A stretch of DNA of 64,000 nucleotides from Pseudomonas chlororaphis (GCA_001023535.1 CP011020.1:3795734-3859733); one strand, 5' to 3'; positions 1-9,279 are shown, counted from the first letter of the stretch. A program made the numbers and translations. Notes: generated from the sequence alone by a model not told the origin.

Positions 1-232
1 CCGGGCGCACTACCTTGCCCATGTTCAGGCCAATGGCCGGGTTGCCCGAGAGTTGCACGGCCTGCTGCCAGAGCCGCGTCATCGAGTCCTGGGGAAAGCG
101 CGCGTCCGGATCGTCCAGGGCCTCGAAATCCAACCCCAGTTGCTTGAACAGCGCCCGACAATCGAGGCCGTCCATTTCCAGCGCCTTGACAATCCCCATC
201 GCCCAGCTTGAAGAAGTCGTTCGTTCGCTCAT
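1..232 (-). CDS. AraC-family regulator, N-terminal part (runs off the left edge)
   Basis: The minus-strand reading frame opens with ATG at 232 and stays open to the window edge, giving 77 residues starting MSERTTSSSWAMGIVKALEM. The text, including the LDCRALFKQLGLDFEALDDPDARFP stretch seen in pieces and the closing NPAIGLNMGKVVRP, resembles the Arabinose_bd (PF12625) N-terminal domain of AraC-type regulators, which senses a ligand and controls a neighbouring catabolic gene. The C-terminal helix-turn-helix half is outside the window, so the regulated pathway cannot be named. The family assignment rests on resemblance only. Confidence 0.7.
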   Translation of the reverse strand, partial: MSERTTSSSWAMGIVKALEMDGLDCRALFKQLGLDFEALDDPDARFPQDSMTRLWQQAVQLSGNPAIGLNMGKVVRP

Positions 233-370
233 GACGGATCACTTGCACGAGGAGCCGCGTGCTGCGGCCGGATTTGCGAAGGATACTAGACTGGCCCTCA
301 TTGTCACTGGCCGATGCAGGTGAGCGCTCTAGACTTGAAAGGACAATAAACCCTCAAAGAGCCTGCCGTC

Positions 371-682
371 TTGGGAAAGGTCAGATCATTCAACAGCTTC
401 GCCGAGTTCTACCCCTACTACCTCGGCGAGCACAGCAACAGCACCTGCCGACGACTGCACTTCATCGGCACCTCCCTGGTCATCCTGCTGGTTGCCGTGG
501 CATGGGTCGTCGGCAGCGCCTGGTGGCTGCTCGCCCTGCCTGTCGCCGGCTACGGCTTTGCCTGGGTCGGGCACTTCTTCTTCGAAAAAAACCGTCCGGC
601 CACCTTTCAACACCCGCTCTACAGCCTGCTCGGTGACTTCGTCATGTACCGGGACATGATGCTGGGCAAGGTGGCGTTTTAA
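371..682 (+). CDS. DUF962 / Mpo1-like small membrane protein
   Basis: A 103-residue protein with two hydrophobic segments (about residues 32-70), an N-terminal SFAEFYPYYLGEH motif with the conserved Y..YL.EH pattern, and the GHFFFEKNRPATFQHPLYSLLGD block typical of the DUF962 (Mpo1-like) family. Yeast Mpo1 in this family is an Fe(II)-dependent dioxygenase that alpha-oxidises 2-hydroxy fatty acids at the ER; the bacterial members are uncharacterised. The conserved histidines (residues about 20, 30, 60 and 73) fit a metal site. The start appears to be TTG at 371, with no strong ribosome site, so a different start is possible. It lies 21 bases before an HD-domain gene on the same strand and the two probably form an operon. 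Confidence 0.75.
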   Translation: MGKVRSFNSFAEFYPYYLGEHSNSTCRRLHFIGTSLVILLVAVAWVVGSAWWLLALPVAGYGFAWVGHFFFEKNRPATFQHPLYSLLGDFVMYRDMMLGKVAF

Positions 683-703
683 CCAGGTACCAGGGGATTG
701 TCG

Positions 704-1291
704 ATGAGCACCCACGCACGCTTTACCCACATGCAGGACGGCACCCGGGAAGACTGGGCGATCATCGCGGCCGACTTCAGCGCCTACGCGCGGCAGTTGC
801 CGGGAAGGATCCTGGCCCACTTGAAACTGCTGGATGGTGATTTCGGTGGCTTCCCGGTGGATCGCCTGACCCACTCCTTGCAGACCGCCACCCGCGCTTA
901 CCGCGACGGGCGAGACGAGGAATACGTGGTCTGCGCCCTGCTCCACGACATCGGCGACACGCTGGGCTCGTACAACCACCCGGACATCGCCGCGGCGATC
1001 CTCAAGCCCTTCGTCAGCGCCGAAAACCTGTGGATGGTGGAGAAGCACGGGCTCTTCCAGGGCTACTACTTCTTCCATCACCTGGGCATGGACCGGCACC
1101 TGCGCGAGCAGTTTCGCGAACACCCGCAGTACCAGGCCACCCTCGAATTCTGCGCCCGCTGCGACGCGGCGGCGTTCGACGCCGACTACGACACGCTGCC
1201 GTTGAGCTTCTTCGAACCCCTGCTGGAAAGGGTATTCGCCGCGCCGAAGCAGTCGATCTACAAGGCGGCGATGGCTGACGCACCCGCCTGA
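704..1291 (+). CDS. HD-domain protein, PhnZ-like predicted phosphohydrolase/oxygenase
   Basis: A 195-residue HD-fold protein. The metal-binding pattern is visible as THSLQTATRA (first His), ALLHDIGD (His-Asp pair), NHPDIAA, FFHHLG and a late D in FDADYD. This order matches the COG4341 group that includes the mixed-valent di-iron oxygenase PhnZ, so the enzyme could oxidise a substrate instead of hydrolysing a phosphate; this is inference. ATG at 704 was chosen over TTG at 698 because AGGGG at 692-696 is spaced well for it. It follows the DUF962 gene closely, pairing two candidate iron oxygenases. Confidence 0.75.
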   Translation: MSTHARFTHMQDGTREDWAIIAADFSAYARQLPGRILAHLKLLDGDFGGFPVDRLTHSLQTATRAYRDGRDEEYVVCALLHDIGDTLGSYNHPDIAAAILKPFVSAENLWMVEKHGLFQGYYFFHHLGMDRHLREQFREHPQYQATLEFCARCDAAAFDADYDTLPLSFFEPLLERVFAAPKQSIYKAAMADAPA

Positions 1292-1307
1292 CACAACAGC
1301 AGACGAC

Positions 1308-2123
1308 TCAGGCAGGCTCAGCCACTTTGAGGGCCTTCAACTGCGCCTCCCGCGCCTGGGCATCCGCCAGCCGATACAGCTCGATCGAGCCGTCCCAATG
1401 CTCGATCAGCGCCGTGCATGACTCGACCCAGTCGCCGCAATTGAGGTACTCCACGCCACCCACCTGGCGAATCTCGGCATGGTGGATGTGCCCGCACACC
1501 ACGCCATGCAGCTCGCGCTTGACGCATTCGTGGGCGATGGCCTCTTCGAAGTCGCTGATAAAACTCACGGCGGTCTTGACCTTGTGCTTGAGGTAGGCCG
1601 ACAGCGACCAGTACCCATAGCCATAACGGGCCCGCCAGTGGTTCAGCCAGCGGTTGAGCGTAAGGGTAAATTCGTAGGCCGAGTCGCCGAGGAACGCCAA
1701 CCAACGGTGGTAACGGGTGATGACGTCGAACTGGTCGCCATGGATCACCAGCAGGTGCCGACCGTCGGCGGTGACGTGCACGGCTTCGTCCACCAGTTGG
1801 ATATTGCCCAGGATCAGTTTCGAATAGCGGCGCAGGAACTCATCATGGTTACCGGTGACGTAGATCACTTCGGTGCCGCGCTTGCTCATGGTCAGCAGGC
1901 GGCGAATGACGTTGGTGTGGGCCTGGGGCCAGTACATGCCGCCGCGCAGCTTCCAGCCATCGATGATGTCGCCGACCAGATAGATCCTGTCGGCGTGATA
2001 GCCCTTGAGAAAATGCGACAGGTGCTCGGCCTGGCAATCCCGGGTGCCCAGGTGCACATCGGAGATCCACAGGGTGCGAACACGTTGTTTGCGGCTGGGT
2101 CTGGCGAGCTCGGCGCTGGTCAT
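1308..2123 (-). CDS. LpxH-like metallophosphoesterase (UDP-2,3-diacylglucosamine diphosphatase family)
   Basis: A 271-residue calcineurin-type phosphoesterase. All five metal-ligand blocks are present: SDVHLG, GDIIDGW, GNHDEF, HGDQFD and CGHIHHAEI. It belongs to the COG2908 family, whose best-known member LpxH cleaves UDP-2,3-diacylglucosamine in lipid A synthesis. This version, with its inserted FTLTLNRWLNHWRARYGYGYW segment seen in pieces, looks like the longer LpxH paralogue group found in pseudomonads, so the true substrate is uncertain. ATG at 2123 is preferred to GTG at 2150 because AGAGGG lies six bases upstream. It converges on the HD gene with a 16-base gap. Confidence 0.8.
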   Translation of the reverse strand: MTSAELARPSRKQRVRTLWISDVHLGTRDCQAEHLSHFLKGYHADRIYLVGDIIDGWKLRGGMYWPQAHTNVIRRLLTMSKRGTEVIYVTGNHDEFLRRYSKLILGNIQLVDEAVHVTADGRHLLVIHGDQFDVITRYHRWLAFLGDSAYEFTLTLNRWLNHWRARYGYGYWSLSAYLKHKVKTAVSFISDFEEAIAHECVKRELHGVVCGHIHHAEIRQVGGVEYLNCGDWVESCTALIEHWDGSIELYRLADAQAREAQLKALKVAEPA

Positions 2124-2258
2124 GGGCAACCCTCTGATCGTTTGTGCCACTGTGCACCCAGGCGGTTAATGGCCCATGACAGGCACAAGTCGGTTACATG
2201 ACAACGCGAGGCGCGGCGCGCCGGGTGTAGACTGGCGGCCTGCCCCCGGGAGACCGCG

Positions 2259-3008
2259 ATGAGACCGATCCTCACGCTACGCCACTACAGCCAGGACCTG
2301 ATCGTCCACAGCCATGACCACGCCCAGTTGGTGTTCGGCTTGTCGGGCGCGCTGGATTTCGAGGTCGAGGGCTGCGGCAGCCAGGTGGTGCAGCAAAGTT
2401 TCGTGGTGGTGCCGGCCGGTGCCCACCATGCCTGTGACAGCCCCCGCGGCAGCCGCTGCCTGGTGCTGGATGTGCCGAGCGATGAGTGGGTCGGGCAATC
2501 CCTGGGCGACCATGCCGACGCCAGCCGGCGGTTGCTGGACCGCTGCGCGCGCCTGCCGCTGGATGCGGGGCAAAACCAGTTGGTCAGTTGGCTGGCGGGC
2601 AGCCCGGTGGACGACCCGGTGATCGCCCAGCAAGGTGCGGTGCTGCTCCTGGCCAGCCTCAATGGCATTGGCCCGCAGCCGTCCGGTGGCCGGCGCCTGC
2701 CCTTTGCCGCCCTCGACGCCCACATCGACCAGTACGCCGCCTATGCGCTGCAAGTGGCCGATCTGGCCAAGGTCGCCGGACTCTCCAGCGCGCGCTTGCA
2801 CGCCCGCTTCATCGCCGAGTGCGGCCAGACCCCGATGGACTACATCCGCAGCCGCCGCTTGCACAAGGCCGTGGCGTTGCTGCGCGACAGCGACCTGCCC
2901 ATCGGCGAGATCGCCCATCGCGTCGGCTACAGCTCCCAGAGCGCCTTCGCCGCCGCCATCCTGCGCGAATTCGGCGCCTCACCGGGCCAGTTGCGACGCC
3001 AACGCTAG
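2259..3008 (+). CDS. AraC-family transcriptional regulator (cupin + HTH)
   Basis: A 249-residue regulator. The N-terminal half (about residues 1-90) is cupin-like, with HSHDHAQLVFGLSG and a VVPAGAHHAC motif. The C-terminal half (about 150-249) has the double helix-turn-helix of AraC proteins, with the VADLAKVAGLSSARLHARF and IGEIAHRVGYSSQSAFAAA helices. GGGAG lies nine bases before the ATG. The EamA exporter gene 212 bases downstream on the same strand is a likely target. The ligand is unknown. Confidence 0.85.
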   Translation: MRPILTLRHYSQDLIVHSHDHAQLVFGLSGALDFEVEGCGSQVVQQSFVVVPAGAHHACDSPRGSRCLVLDVPSDEWVGQSLGDHADASRRLLDRCARLPLDAGQNQLVSWLAGSPVDDPVIAQQGAVLLLASLNGIGPQPSGGRRLPFAALDAHIDQYAAYALQVADLAKVAGLSSARLHARFIAECGQTPMDYIRSRRLHKAVALLRDSDLPIGEIAHRVGYSSQSAFAAAILREFGASPGQLRRQR

Positions 3009-3070
3009 CCTGGCGCTAAAAATCGCCAGGATCGCGACAGACACCGAGGCGTGCTTGACGCTTAAATACC

Positions 3071-3144
3071 CTTGTGGGAGCGAGCTTGCTCGCGATGGCG
3101 GCCTGCCAGTCAACGTTGCATTGATTGAGCAAGCTCCCACAGGG
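3071..3144. repeat. REPIN (GTGGGAGCGAGCTTGCTCGC class)
   Basis: Two inverted REP copies enclose about 30 bases. The left arm reads TGTGGGAGCGAGCTTGCTCG and the right arm is its imperfect complement ending CTCCCACAGG. It lies between the AraC gene and the EamA gene. Confidence 0.85.
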
Positions 3145-3220
3145 AATTGTGTTGGCTGATAGCGATCAGTGAGCCCATGCCCTTATCCACCCGTTCCAAT
3201 CCACCAGCCCAAGGACCGCA

Positions 3221-4111
3221 ATGACTCCCCGTACCGCCCTCGGCGCCCTGCACATCGGCGCCCTCATGTTTGGCCTGACCGGCGTGTTCGGCAAGCTCGC
3301 CGCCGCTTCGCCGGCGGTCATCGTGTTCGGTCGCGCCGTCTTCGCCGTATTGGCCCTGGCGGTGTTTGCCCGGTTCGCCAGTCCTACCCGTTGGCAAAAA
3401 CTGCGGGCAACCGATGGCCGTCGACTGTTGTTGGGCGGGTTGCTGTTGACCGGGCATTGGGTGAGCTTCTTCATCGCGGTCAAAGTCGCCGGCGTGGCGA
3501 TTGCGACGTTGGGGTTCGCCAGTTTCCCGGCCTTTACGGTGCTGCTCGAAGGGCTGATCTTCCGCGAGCGGATTCGCGCCAATGAAATCCTGCTGGTGGT
3601 GCTGGTGAGCATCGGCCTGGTGCTGGTCACGCCAGACTTCGACCTGGCCAGCGGCGCCACTACCGGCCTGCTGTGGGCCGTGGCCTCGGGGCTGCTGTTC
3701 TCGCTGTTGTCGTTGACCAACCGCGCCGGCTCGGCGCATGTGCCGCCGGTGCAGGCGGCGCTGTGCCAGAACGTGGTGGTCGGCCTGTGCCTGCTGCCCA
3801 TGGCCGCGCCACAACTGGCCGATGTACGCCCTCTCGACTGGCTGTGGATCGCGCTGCTCGGCGTGTTCTGCACCGGCCTGGCCCACAGCCTGTTCGTCGC
3901 CAGCCTGGCGGTGATCAAGGCCCGCACGGCGGCCGTGGTCTTTGCCATGGAGCCGGTCTACGGCATCACCATCGCCTGGTTACTGTTCGATGAAAACCCG
4001 ACGCTGCGCATGTTGATCGGCGGCGCGGTGATCATCGTTGCAATCGTCGTGTCGAGCCAGGTGGCCGGTTCGAAGAAACCGAGTGTCGGCACCGAGGCCG
4101 CGTCTCACTGA
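3221..4111 (+). CDS. EamA/DMT-family transporter
   Basis: A 296-residue inner-membrane protein with ten predicted hydrophobic segments in two homologous halves, the layout of the drug/metabolite transporter (DMT, EamA) family. Landmarks are GALMFGLTGVFGKLA-like opening text, the glycine-rich VTPDFDL loop before the second half, and VVFAMEPVYGITIAW, a typical second EamA motif (ExxxP). Family members export amino acids, purines or drugs; the substrate here cannot be read from sequence. It follows an AraC regulator that may control it. Its end overlaps the convergent SelT/SelW/SelH-type gene by seven bases. Confidence 0.88.
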   Translation: MTPRTALGALHIGALMFGLTGVFGKLAAASPAVIVFGRAVFAVLALAVFARFASPTRWQKLRATDGRRLLLGGLLLTGHWVSFFIAVKVAGVAIATLGFASFPAFTVLLEGLIFRERIRANEILLVVLVSIGLVLVTPDFDLASGATTGLLWAVASGLLFSLLSLTNRAGSAHVPPVQAALCQNVVVGLCLLPMAAPQLADVRPLDWLWIALLGVFCTGLAHSLFVASLAVIKARTAAVVFAMEPVYGITIAWLLFDENPTLRMLIGGAVIIVAIVVSSQVAGSKKPSVGTEAASH

Positions 4112-4392
4112 ACCCGGTCGTTATGGCCCAGGTCGCGCGCCGGATCGATCTGGTCGCGAACCCGTTGCTTGAGCACCTTGGCCTCGGGAAACCCGCCGTC
4201 GGCCTTGCGTTCCCAGATCGAGGTGCCGTCGCAACTGATGTGGAAGACCCCACCGGTGCCCGGCACCAGCGACACCTTGCCCAGGTCGTCGGCGAAGGTG
4301 CTGAGCAACTCCTGGGCCAGCCAGGCGGCGCGCAGCAGCCATTGGCACTGGGTGCAATAGGTGATGACGATTTCCGGTTTGTGCGCGGTCAT
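4105..4392 (-). CDS. SelT/SelW/SelH (Rdx) family protein, cysteine form
   Basis: A 95-residue thioredoxin-fold protein. The redox motif is TYCTQCQW with Cys13 and Cys16 (CxxC, where animal homologues have Cys-x-x-Sec). GGVFHISCDGTSIWERKADG and KVLKQRVRDQIDP are the usual family blocks. The function in bacteria is not established; a thiol redox role is inferred from the motif. The ATG at 4392 gives the standard family length. The gene is divergent from plpD, 69 bases away. Confidence 0.88.
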   Translation of the reverse strand: MTAHKPEIVITYCTQCQWLLRAAWLAQELLSTFADDLGKVSLVPGTGGVFHISCDGTSIWERKADGGFPEAKVLKQRVRDQIDPARDLGHNDRVQ

Positions 4393-4461
4393 TGCGAGTG
4401 AACTCCTGGGGTCGAGGGCGTCGTTATAATACCCGCCTTTACCGTTCGCCCGAGATTGACG

Positions 4462-6663
4462 ATGCGCCGTTTGCTGCCCTGCCTGCTCCTGTTGTTGCTG
4501 CCCCTGTTCGGCCATGCCGACGCACCCGCCGCACAAACCGCGCGACCGAAAATCGGCCTGGTGCTGTCCGGCGGCGCGGCCCGGGGGCTGGCCCATATCG
4601 GCGTGCTCAAGGCCCTGGAAGAACAAGGCATCAAGATCGACGCCATTGCCGGCACCAGCATGGGCGCGGTGATCGGCGGGCTGTACGCCTCGGGCTACAA
4701 GATCGACGAACTGGAGAAGCTGGCCCTGGGCATCGACTGGCAACAGGCGCTGTCCGATGCCCCGCCCCGCAAGGATGTGCCCTTCAGGCGCAAGCAGGAT
4801 GACCGGGACTTCCTGGTGAAACAGAAGCTGAGCTTTCGCGACGATGGCAGCCTCGGCCTGCCGTTGGGCGTGATCCAGGGGCAGAACCTGGACCTGCTGC
4901 TGGAAAGCCTGCTGGCCCACGCCAGCGACACCCGCGACTTCAACAAGCTGCCGATCCCGTTCCGCGCAGTGGCGACCGACATCGCCAGCGGCGAAAAGGT
5001 GGTGTTCAGCAAAGGCCACTTGCCCAAGGTCATTCGCGCCAGCATGTCGATCCCGGCGGTGTTCGCCCCGGTAGAACTGGACGGCCGGTTGCTGGTGGAC
5101 GGCGGCATGGCCGACAACATTCCATTGGACGTGGCCCGGGAAATGGGCGTGGACGTGGCCATCGTGGTCGACATCGGCACGCCTTTGCGCAACCGCAAGC
5201 AGTTAGTCACGGTGGTCGACGTGCTGAACCAGTCGACCACCCTGATGACCCGGCGCAACTCCGAAGAGCAACTGGCCACGCTGAAACAGGACGACGTGTT
5301 GATCCAGCCGGCCCTGGCGAGCTTCGGCTCCACCGATTTCGGACGCGCCCGGGAAATGATCGATGCCGGCTACCGCGCCACGCAAATCCTCCAGGCCCGC
5401 CTGGCACACCTGCGCCCCGCCGAACCGCCCGACCCGCAGCTCATGGCGGCGCGCACGCCAAGTGAACGCACGCCGGTCATCACCGCGATCCGGGTGGAAA
5501 ACGATTCGAAAGTCGGCGACGACGTGATTCGCTACTACGTCCGCCAACAGATCGGCGAGCCGCTGGACCTGGGGCGCTTGCAGACCGACATGGGCACGCT
5601 GTATGGCCTGGATTACTTCGAGCAGGTGCAATACCGCGTGGTGCGCAAGGGCCAGGACCATACGCTGGTGATCAGCGCCCGGGGCAAACGAACCGGCACC
5701 GATTACCTGCGGCTGGGGCTAAGCCTGTCGGACGACATGCGCGGCGACAGCGCGTTCAACCTCGGCGCCAGCTACCGGGTCAACGGGATCAATCGCCTGG
5801 GCGCCGAATGGCTGACGCGGGCGCAGATCGGCGACAGGCAGGAGCTGTACAGCGAGTTCTACCAACCGCTGGACGTCGGCTCGCGCTATTTCATCGCACC
5901 CTATGGGCAATTCGAGTCGCGCAACGTCGAGGCTATCCTGGACAACGATCCGATCGCCCAGTATCGCGTCGAGCGCTACGGCTTCGGCCTGAACCTGGGC
6001 CGACAGATCGGCAACAGCGGCGAGGTCCGCCTCGGTGTCGGCCAGGCCTGGGGCAAGGCGGACGTGCGCATCGGCGACCACGACCAGCCCAGCGAAAATT
6101 TCAATGAGGGCTTCTACGAACTGAAATACTCGTTCGATTCCTTCGACAATGTGTATTTCCCCCATGAAGGCGAGGACATTGGCCTGGCCTGGCGCCAGTA
6201 CGAACCAGGATTGGGGTCCGACCAGCGCTACCGCCAGTGGGAGTTCAAGCTGGACAAGGCCCTGAGCAGCGGCCCGAACACTTTCATCCTGGGCGGGCGC
6301 TACGGGCGGACACTCGACACCGCCGAAATCGTGACTTCAAGCTTCGTCCTGGGGGGAGCACGGCAACTGTCGGGCTTTCGCGAAGACAGTATCTCGGGGC
6401 AGAACATGAGCCTGATGCGCGCCGTATATTATCGCCGCCTCACGCCGCGGGCGTACCTGCCGCTGGACTTCCCGCTGTACATCGGCGGCTCGCTGGAGCG
6501 CGGCCGGGCCTGGAACAACGACAATGCGTTCGACAGCGGCTACATCAATGCCGCCAGCCTTTTCCTGGGCTTCGACACACCGCTGGGGCCACTGAATTTC
6601 AGCTATGGCTTCAATGACGATGACGAGCAAGCGGTGTACCTGAACCTGGGCCAGACGTTCTGA
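4462..6663 (+). CDS. plpD: PlpD-type patatin autotransporter (type Vd secretion)
   Basis: A 733-residue protein with a signal peptide (residues 1-20), a patatin phospholipase domain with the oxyanion loop GGAARG (37-42), nucleophile motif GTSMG (Ser66) and DGG (Asp213), a single POTRA-like segment (about 335-400, beginning ITAIRVENDSKVGDDVI), and a C-terminal 16-strand beta-barrel ending in LNLGQTF. This is the architecture of P. aeruginosa PlpD (PA3339), a lipid hydrolase that secretes itself across the outer membrane and is released by cleavage. ATG at 4462 puts the signal peptide at the N-terminus. The FimV-like and MarR genes next to it repeat the P. aeruginosa order. Confidence 0.92.
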   Translation: MRRLLPCLLLLLLPLFGHADAPAAQTARPKIGLVLSGGAARGLAHIGVLKALEEQGIKIDAIAGTSMGAVIGGLYASGYKIDELEKLALGIDWQQALSDAPPRKDVPFRRKQDDRDFLVKQKLSFRDDGSLGLPLGVIQGQNLDLLLESLLAHASDTRDFNKLPIPFRAVATDIASGEKVVFSKGHLPKVIRASMSIPAVFAPVELDGRLLVDGGMADNIPLDVAREMGVDVAIVVDIGTPLRNRKQLVTVVDVLNQSTTLMTRRNSEEQLATLKQDDVLIQPALASFGSTDFGRAREMIDAGYRATQILQARLAHLRPAEPPDPQLMAARTPSERTPVITAIRVENDSKVGDDVIRYYVRQQIGEPLDLGRLQTDMGTLYGLDYFEQVQYRVVRKGQDHTLVISARGKRTGTDYLRLGLSLSDDMRGDSAFNLGASYRVNGINRLGAEWLTRAQIGDRQELYSEFYQPLDVGSRYFIAPYGQFESRNVEAILDNDPIAQYRVERYGFGLNLGRQIGNSGEVRLGVGQAWGKADVRIGDHDQPSENFNEGFYELKYSFDSFDNVYFPHEGEDIGLAWRQYEPGLGSDQRYRQWEFKLDKALSSGPNTFILGGRYGRTLDTAEIVTSSFVLGGARQLSGFREDSISGQNMSLMRAVYYRRLTPRAYLPLDFPLYIGGSLERGRAWNNDNAFDSGYINAASLFLGFDTPLGPLNFSYGFNDDDEQAVYLNLGQTF

Positions 6664-6724
6664 GGGACCTGGGGCATTGGCGCCTGCTCGCGAAGAGCCC
6701 GGCAAGCCGATACCCCGTCAATGC

Positions 6725-8743
6725 CTAGCGAATCCCGGCCAACAACACCCGGGCGGTCTGCTTGAGGGGCTCGTCCCCCTCTTCGAGCAGTTCTTCCAGC
6801 AGTGAGATGGCGGTCTTGAGGTCGCCATCATCGATGCAGTTCTGCGCCTGCTCCAACTTCTCCGAGGTTTCCGGCACCTCGGGCTCCAGGGTAAAGGACT
6901 CAAGGGAATCGGCTTCAACAGTGCCCGGTTCGAAGGGCAATGCTTCCAGCTCCAGCGCCTGCTCTTCATCGGCAAAGCTGTCGAGGAAATCATCGTCCAG
7001 CGACTCGGTTTCCAGGGGGGCCTCCCATTGCAGTTCCGGTTCGCCGAATCCCGAGAGCGACAACTCGTCAGAGGCCGCCGATGCCGGCTTTTCTACGGCA
7101 GGCGACGGAACATCGGCCAAGTCCCAACTGGTTTCCAGGGACAGCGCGTCGAGGTCCAGTTCGAATTCGTCGCCCGGCACGTGGGTGGGTGGCGGGGCCG
7201 GCGCAGCAGCAGGCGGTTGCGGCGCGAGCTCGGCGGCCGATGCCTGAAACACGGCGGGAACCGCAGCCGCTGTGGCGAGGGTCGCCACCTTGGGGTAGCG
7301 CCCGCGAATACCCTCCAGCACGTCGGCGTCGACGCCCTGGGCCAGCAAATGTTGTTCCTGGGCCTGGAAACCGATGACATCGCCCTGCCTGCCCAGCACC
7401 TCAAGCAACTTGAGGCCCAGGTCGGTGCGCTCCGGCTCCGCCAGCAAGGCCGCACGCAACAACCCCGCCGCCTCGGTGAAGCGACCGTAGGTCAGGTAGA
7501 TCCCGACACCTTCCAGCACATCCCCCAAGGGCGTATCGCCGTGATTGAAGGTGCTGGCGACCTCGGGTTGCGCCTTGTCGAGGGGCACGGCATAGGGTTC
7601 GGCCGCGTCTTCCAATATCGGCGCAGGGCGCTCGGGGATCGGCGTCGAATCGACCTGTTCCTGCTGGCGACGACGAATGAACAACAGCAATCCGAGCAAG
7701 CCCAGCAAGCCGACCAGCCCGCCCACCCACAGCCAGTCGATGCCGTCCGGCTCCGGCTCGGTGGCCGCTGGCGCTGTCGACTGGACGTCCGCCACCGGGG
7801 CCGCTGCCGAAGGTGGCGACGACGCCTGGGCGGCCACGGCAGGCGCGGGGGCGGACTCGGCCAAACGCGCCTGCAATTCGCTGATCTGCTTGCGCTGGCC
7901 GTTGATTTCTTCGTCCTGCGCCTGGAGCCGGGCCTGCAACGCCTCGATGGTTTTCTGTTGCTGTTGGTTTTGCAGCACGCTGGCGGCCAACTGTTCATCG
8001 GAGGCGGCCGTTACAGTGGCAGCGCCAGCGGCAGGCCCCACGGAGGTCGGCAACACGGCCGAATCAGGCAGCAACAAGCGTTGACCGATGGAGAGCCGGT
8101 CGCTGCCGGGGTTCAGCGCCTGGATGCCTTCCATCAGCTCGTTGACCGAGCCGTTGCTGCCGGCATCATGCAAGCGCTTGGCGATGATCCAAGGGTTGTC
8201 CCCCGGCACGACGGTGTAGCGCTTGCCTTGTGTCGCAGGGGGCGGCTTGGTGGCCGGCGCGGCTTGGCTCGGTGTCGACGACTGCGCGGCTGCACCGGGT
8301 TCGTCATTGGCCGGCACGATCCCCGGTGTGCCGGGCGGGTCCATCAGCACGGTGAACTCGCGCAACAGGCGCCCATTGGGTTGGCTGACTTGTACCAGGA
8401 AGTTGAGGAACGGTTCTTCCACCGGTTTGCTGGAGGTCACCCGGATGTAACTGCGCTCACCTCGCAATACCGGCGTAAAGCGCAGGTTGTTGAGGAAAAA
8501 CACCCGCTCCACGCCCGCGCGATTGAAATCGTCCGGGCTTGCCAGGCTGGCCGACAGGTCGCCCTCGGCGAGCCCGGCGACATCGACCAGGGCAATATCG
8601 GCGCGCAACGGCTGGTTCAAGGCAGAATGAAGCGTGATCTCCCCCAGCCCCAGCGCAGACGCCAGGGCCGAATACCCCAATGCCCCCACGACGACCAACA
8701 CGTTGACTCCACTGCGCAACGTGGACTGCAGACTTTCAAGCAT
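6725..8743 (-). CDS. FimV-like peptidoglycan-binding membrane protein
   Basis: A 672-residue FimV/TspA-family protein. It has an N-terminal hydrophobic export segment (about 8-32), the conserved GLGEITLHSALNQPLRADI opening, a LysM-like domain (about 175-230, KRYTVVPGDNPWIIAKRL), a coiled coil (about 255-300, rich in Gln/Glu), one transmembrane helix (about 335-355, WLWVGGLVGLLGLLGLLLFI), acidic low-complexity text, and a C-terminal FimV domain with CIDDGDLKTAISLLEE. FimV proteins organise polar structures and type IV pili. It sits where P. aeruginosa has PA3340, a FimV paralogue beside plpD. ATG at 8743 has AAAGGG eight bases upstream. It converges on plpD. Confidence 0.87.
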   Translation of the reverse strand: MLESLQSTLRSGVNVLVVVGALGYSALASALGLGEITLHSALNQPLRADIALVDVAGLAEGDLSASLASPDDFNRAGVERVFFLNNLRFTPVLRGERSYIRVTSSKPVEEPFLNFLVQVSQPNGRLLREFTVLMDPPGTPGIVPANDEPGAAAQSSTPSQAAPATKPPPATQGKRYTVVPGDNPWIIAKRLHDAGSNGSVNELMEGIQALNPGSDRLSIGQRLLLPDSAVLPTSVGPAAGAATVTAASDEQLAASVLQNQQQQKTIEALQARLQAQDEEINGQRKQISELQARLAESAPAPAVAAQASSPPSAAAPVADVQSTAPAATEPEPDGIDWLWVGGLVGLLGLLGLLLFIRRRQQEQVDSTPIPERPAPILEDAAEPYAVPLDKAQPEVASTFNHGDTPLGDVLEGVGIYLTYGRFTEAAGLLRAALLAEPERTDLGLKLLEVLGRQGDVIGFQAQEQHLLAQGVDADVLEGIRGRYPKVATLATAAAVPAVFQASAAELAPQPPAAAPAPPPTHVPGDEFELDLDALSLETSWDLADVPSPAVEKPASAASDELSLSGFGEPELQWEAPLETESLDDDFLDSFADEEQALELEALPFEPGTVEADSLESFTLEPEVPETSEKLEQAQNCIDDGDLKTAISLLEELLEEGDEPLKQTARVLLAGIR

Positions 8744-8844
8744 GGGTATCCCTTTCGATTCGAACGCATCCAATACGATTGCTCAGTACTGGTTATAGTT
8801 CGCTAACGGCCGAATCTCAAAAGTCGGGATACCGCCGATATGCC

Positions 8845-9279
8845 TCAGGATTTTTCCAGGTTGGCCAGGATCCTGCCGTGGACCCGCATGCACACACGCA
8901 TGTCCGCTTCGTCGATGCCTTCGAACAACTCCCGGCGCAACTGCGTGGCAATGGTTTCGATCTGTTCGATCAGCGGTCGGGCCGGCGGGCACAGCACGAT
9001 CTTCTTCGCACGCCGATCTTCGGCCACGGTCTGGCGCTGCACCAGCCCTTGGGTTTCCAAGCTGTCGAGCAAGCGGGCCAGGGTCGGGCCTTCGACGGCA
9101 ACGCTCTGGGCCAACTCACGCTGGGTCGGCGCCTGTTCGAAACGCGCCAGGTGCAACAGCACCAGCCAGCGTGCCTGGGACAAGCCCAGCCCCGCCAGGC
9201 GACGATCCAGCTCGGCGCGCCAGCCCCGGGACATCTGCGCCAGTTGCATGCCAAATCGGTGTTGATCGGTTAACGGCAT
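8845..9279 (-). CDS. MarR-family transcriptional regulator
   Basis: A 144-residue winged-helix regulator. The recognition region is clear: LSQARWLVLLHLARF, TQRELAQSVAVEGPTLARLLD, then the wing LVQRQTVAEDRRAKKIVL with the DRR motif found in nearly all MarR proteins. It occupies the position of PA3341 in P. aeruginosa, upstream of the FimV-like gene on the same strand and 101 bases away, so it may regulate that gene or itself. The effector is unknown. Confidence 0.88.
   Translation of the reverse strand: MPLTDQHRFGMQLAQMSRGWRAELDRRLAGLGLSQARWLVLLHLARFEQAPTQRELAQSVAVEGPTLARLLDSLETQGLVQRQTVAEDRRAKKIVLCPPARPLIEQIETIATQLRRELFEGIDEADMRVCMRVHGRILANLEKS

Noticed and set aside
2123..2150. GTG start at 2150 for the LpxH-like gene
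   Set aside because: The ATG at 2123 has a better ribosome site (AGAGGG) and gives the usual N-terminus.
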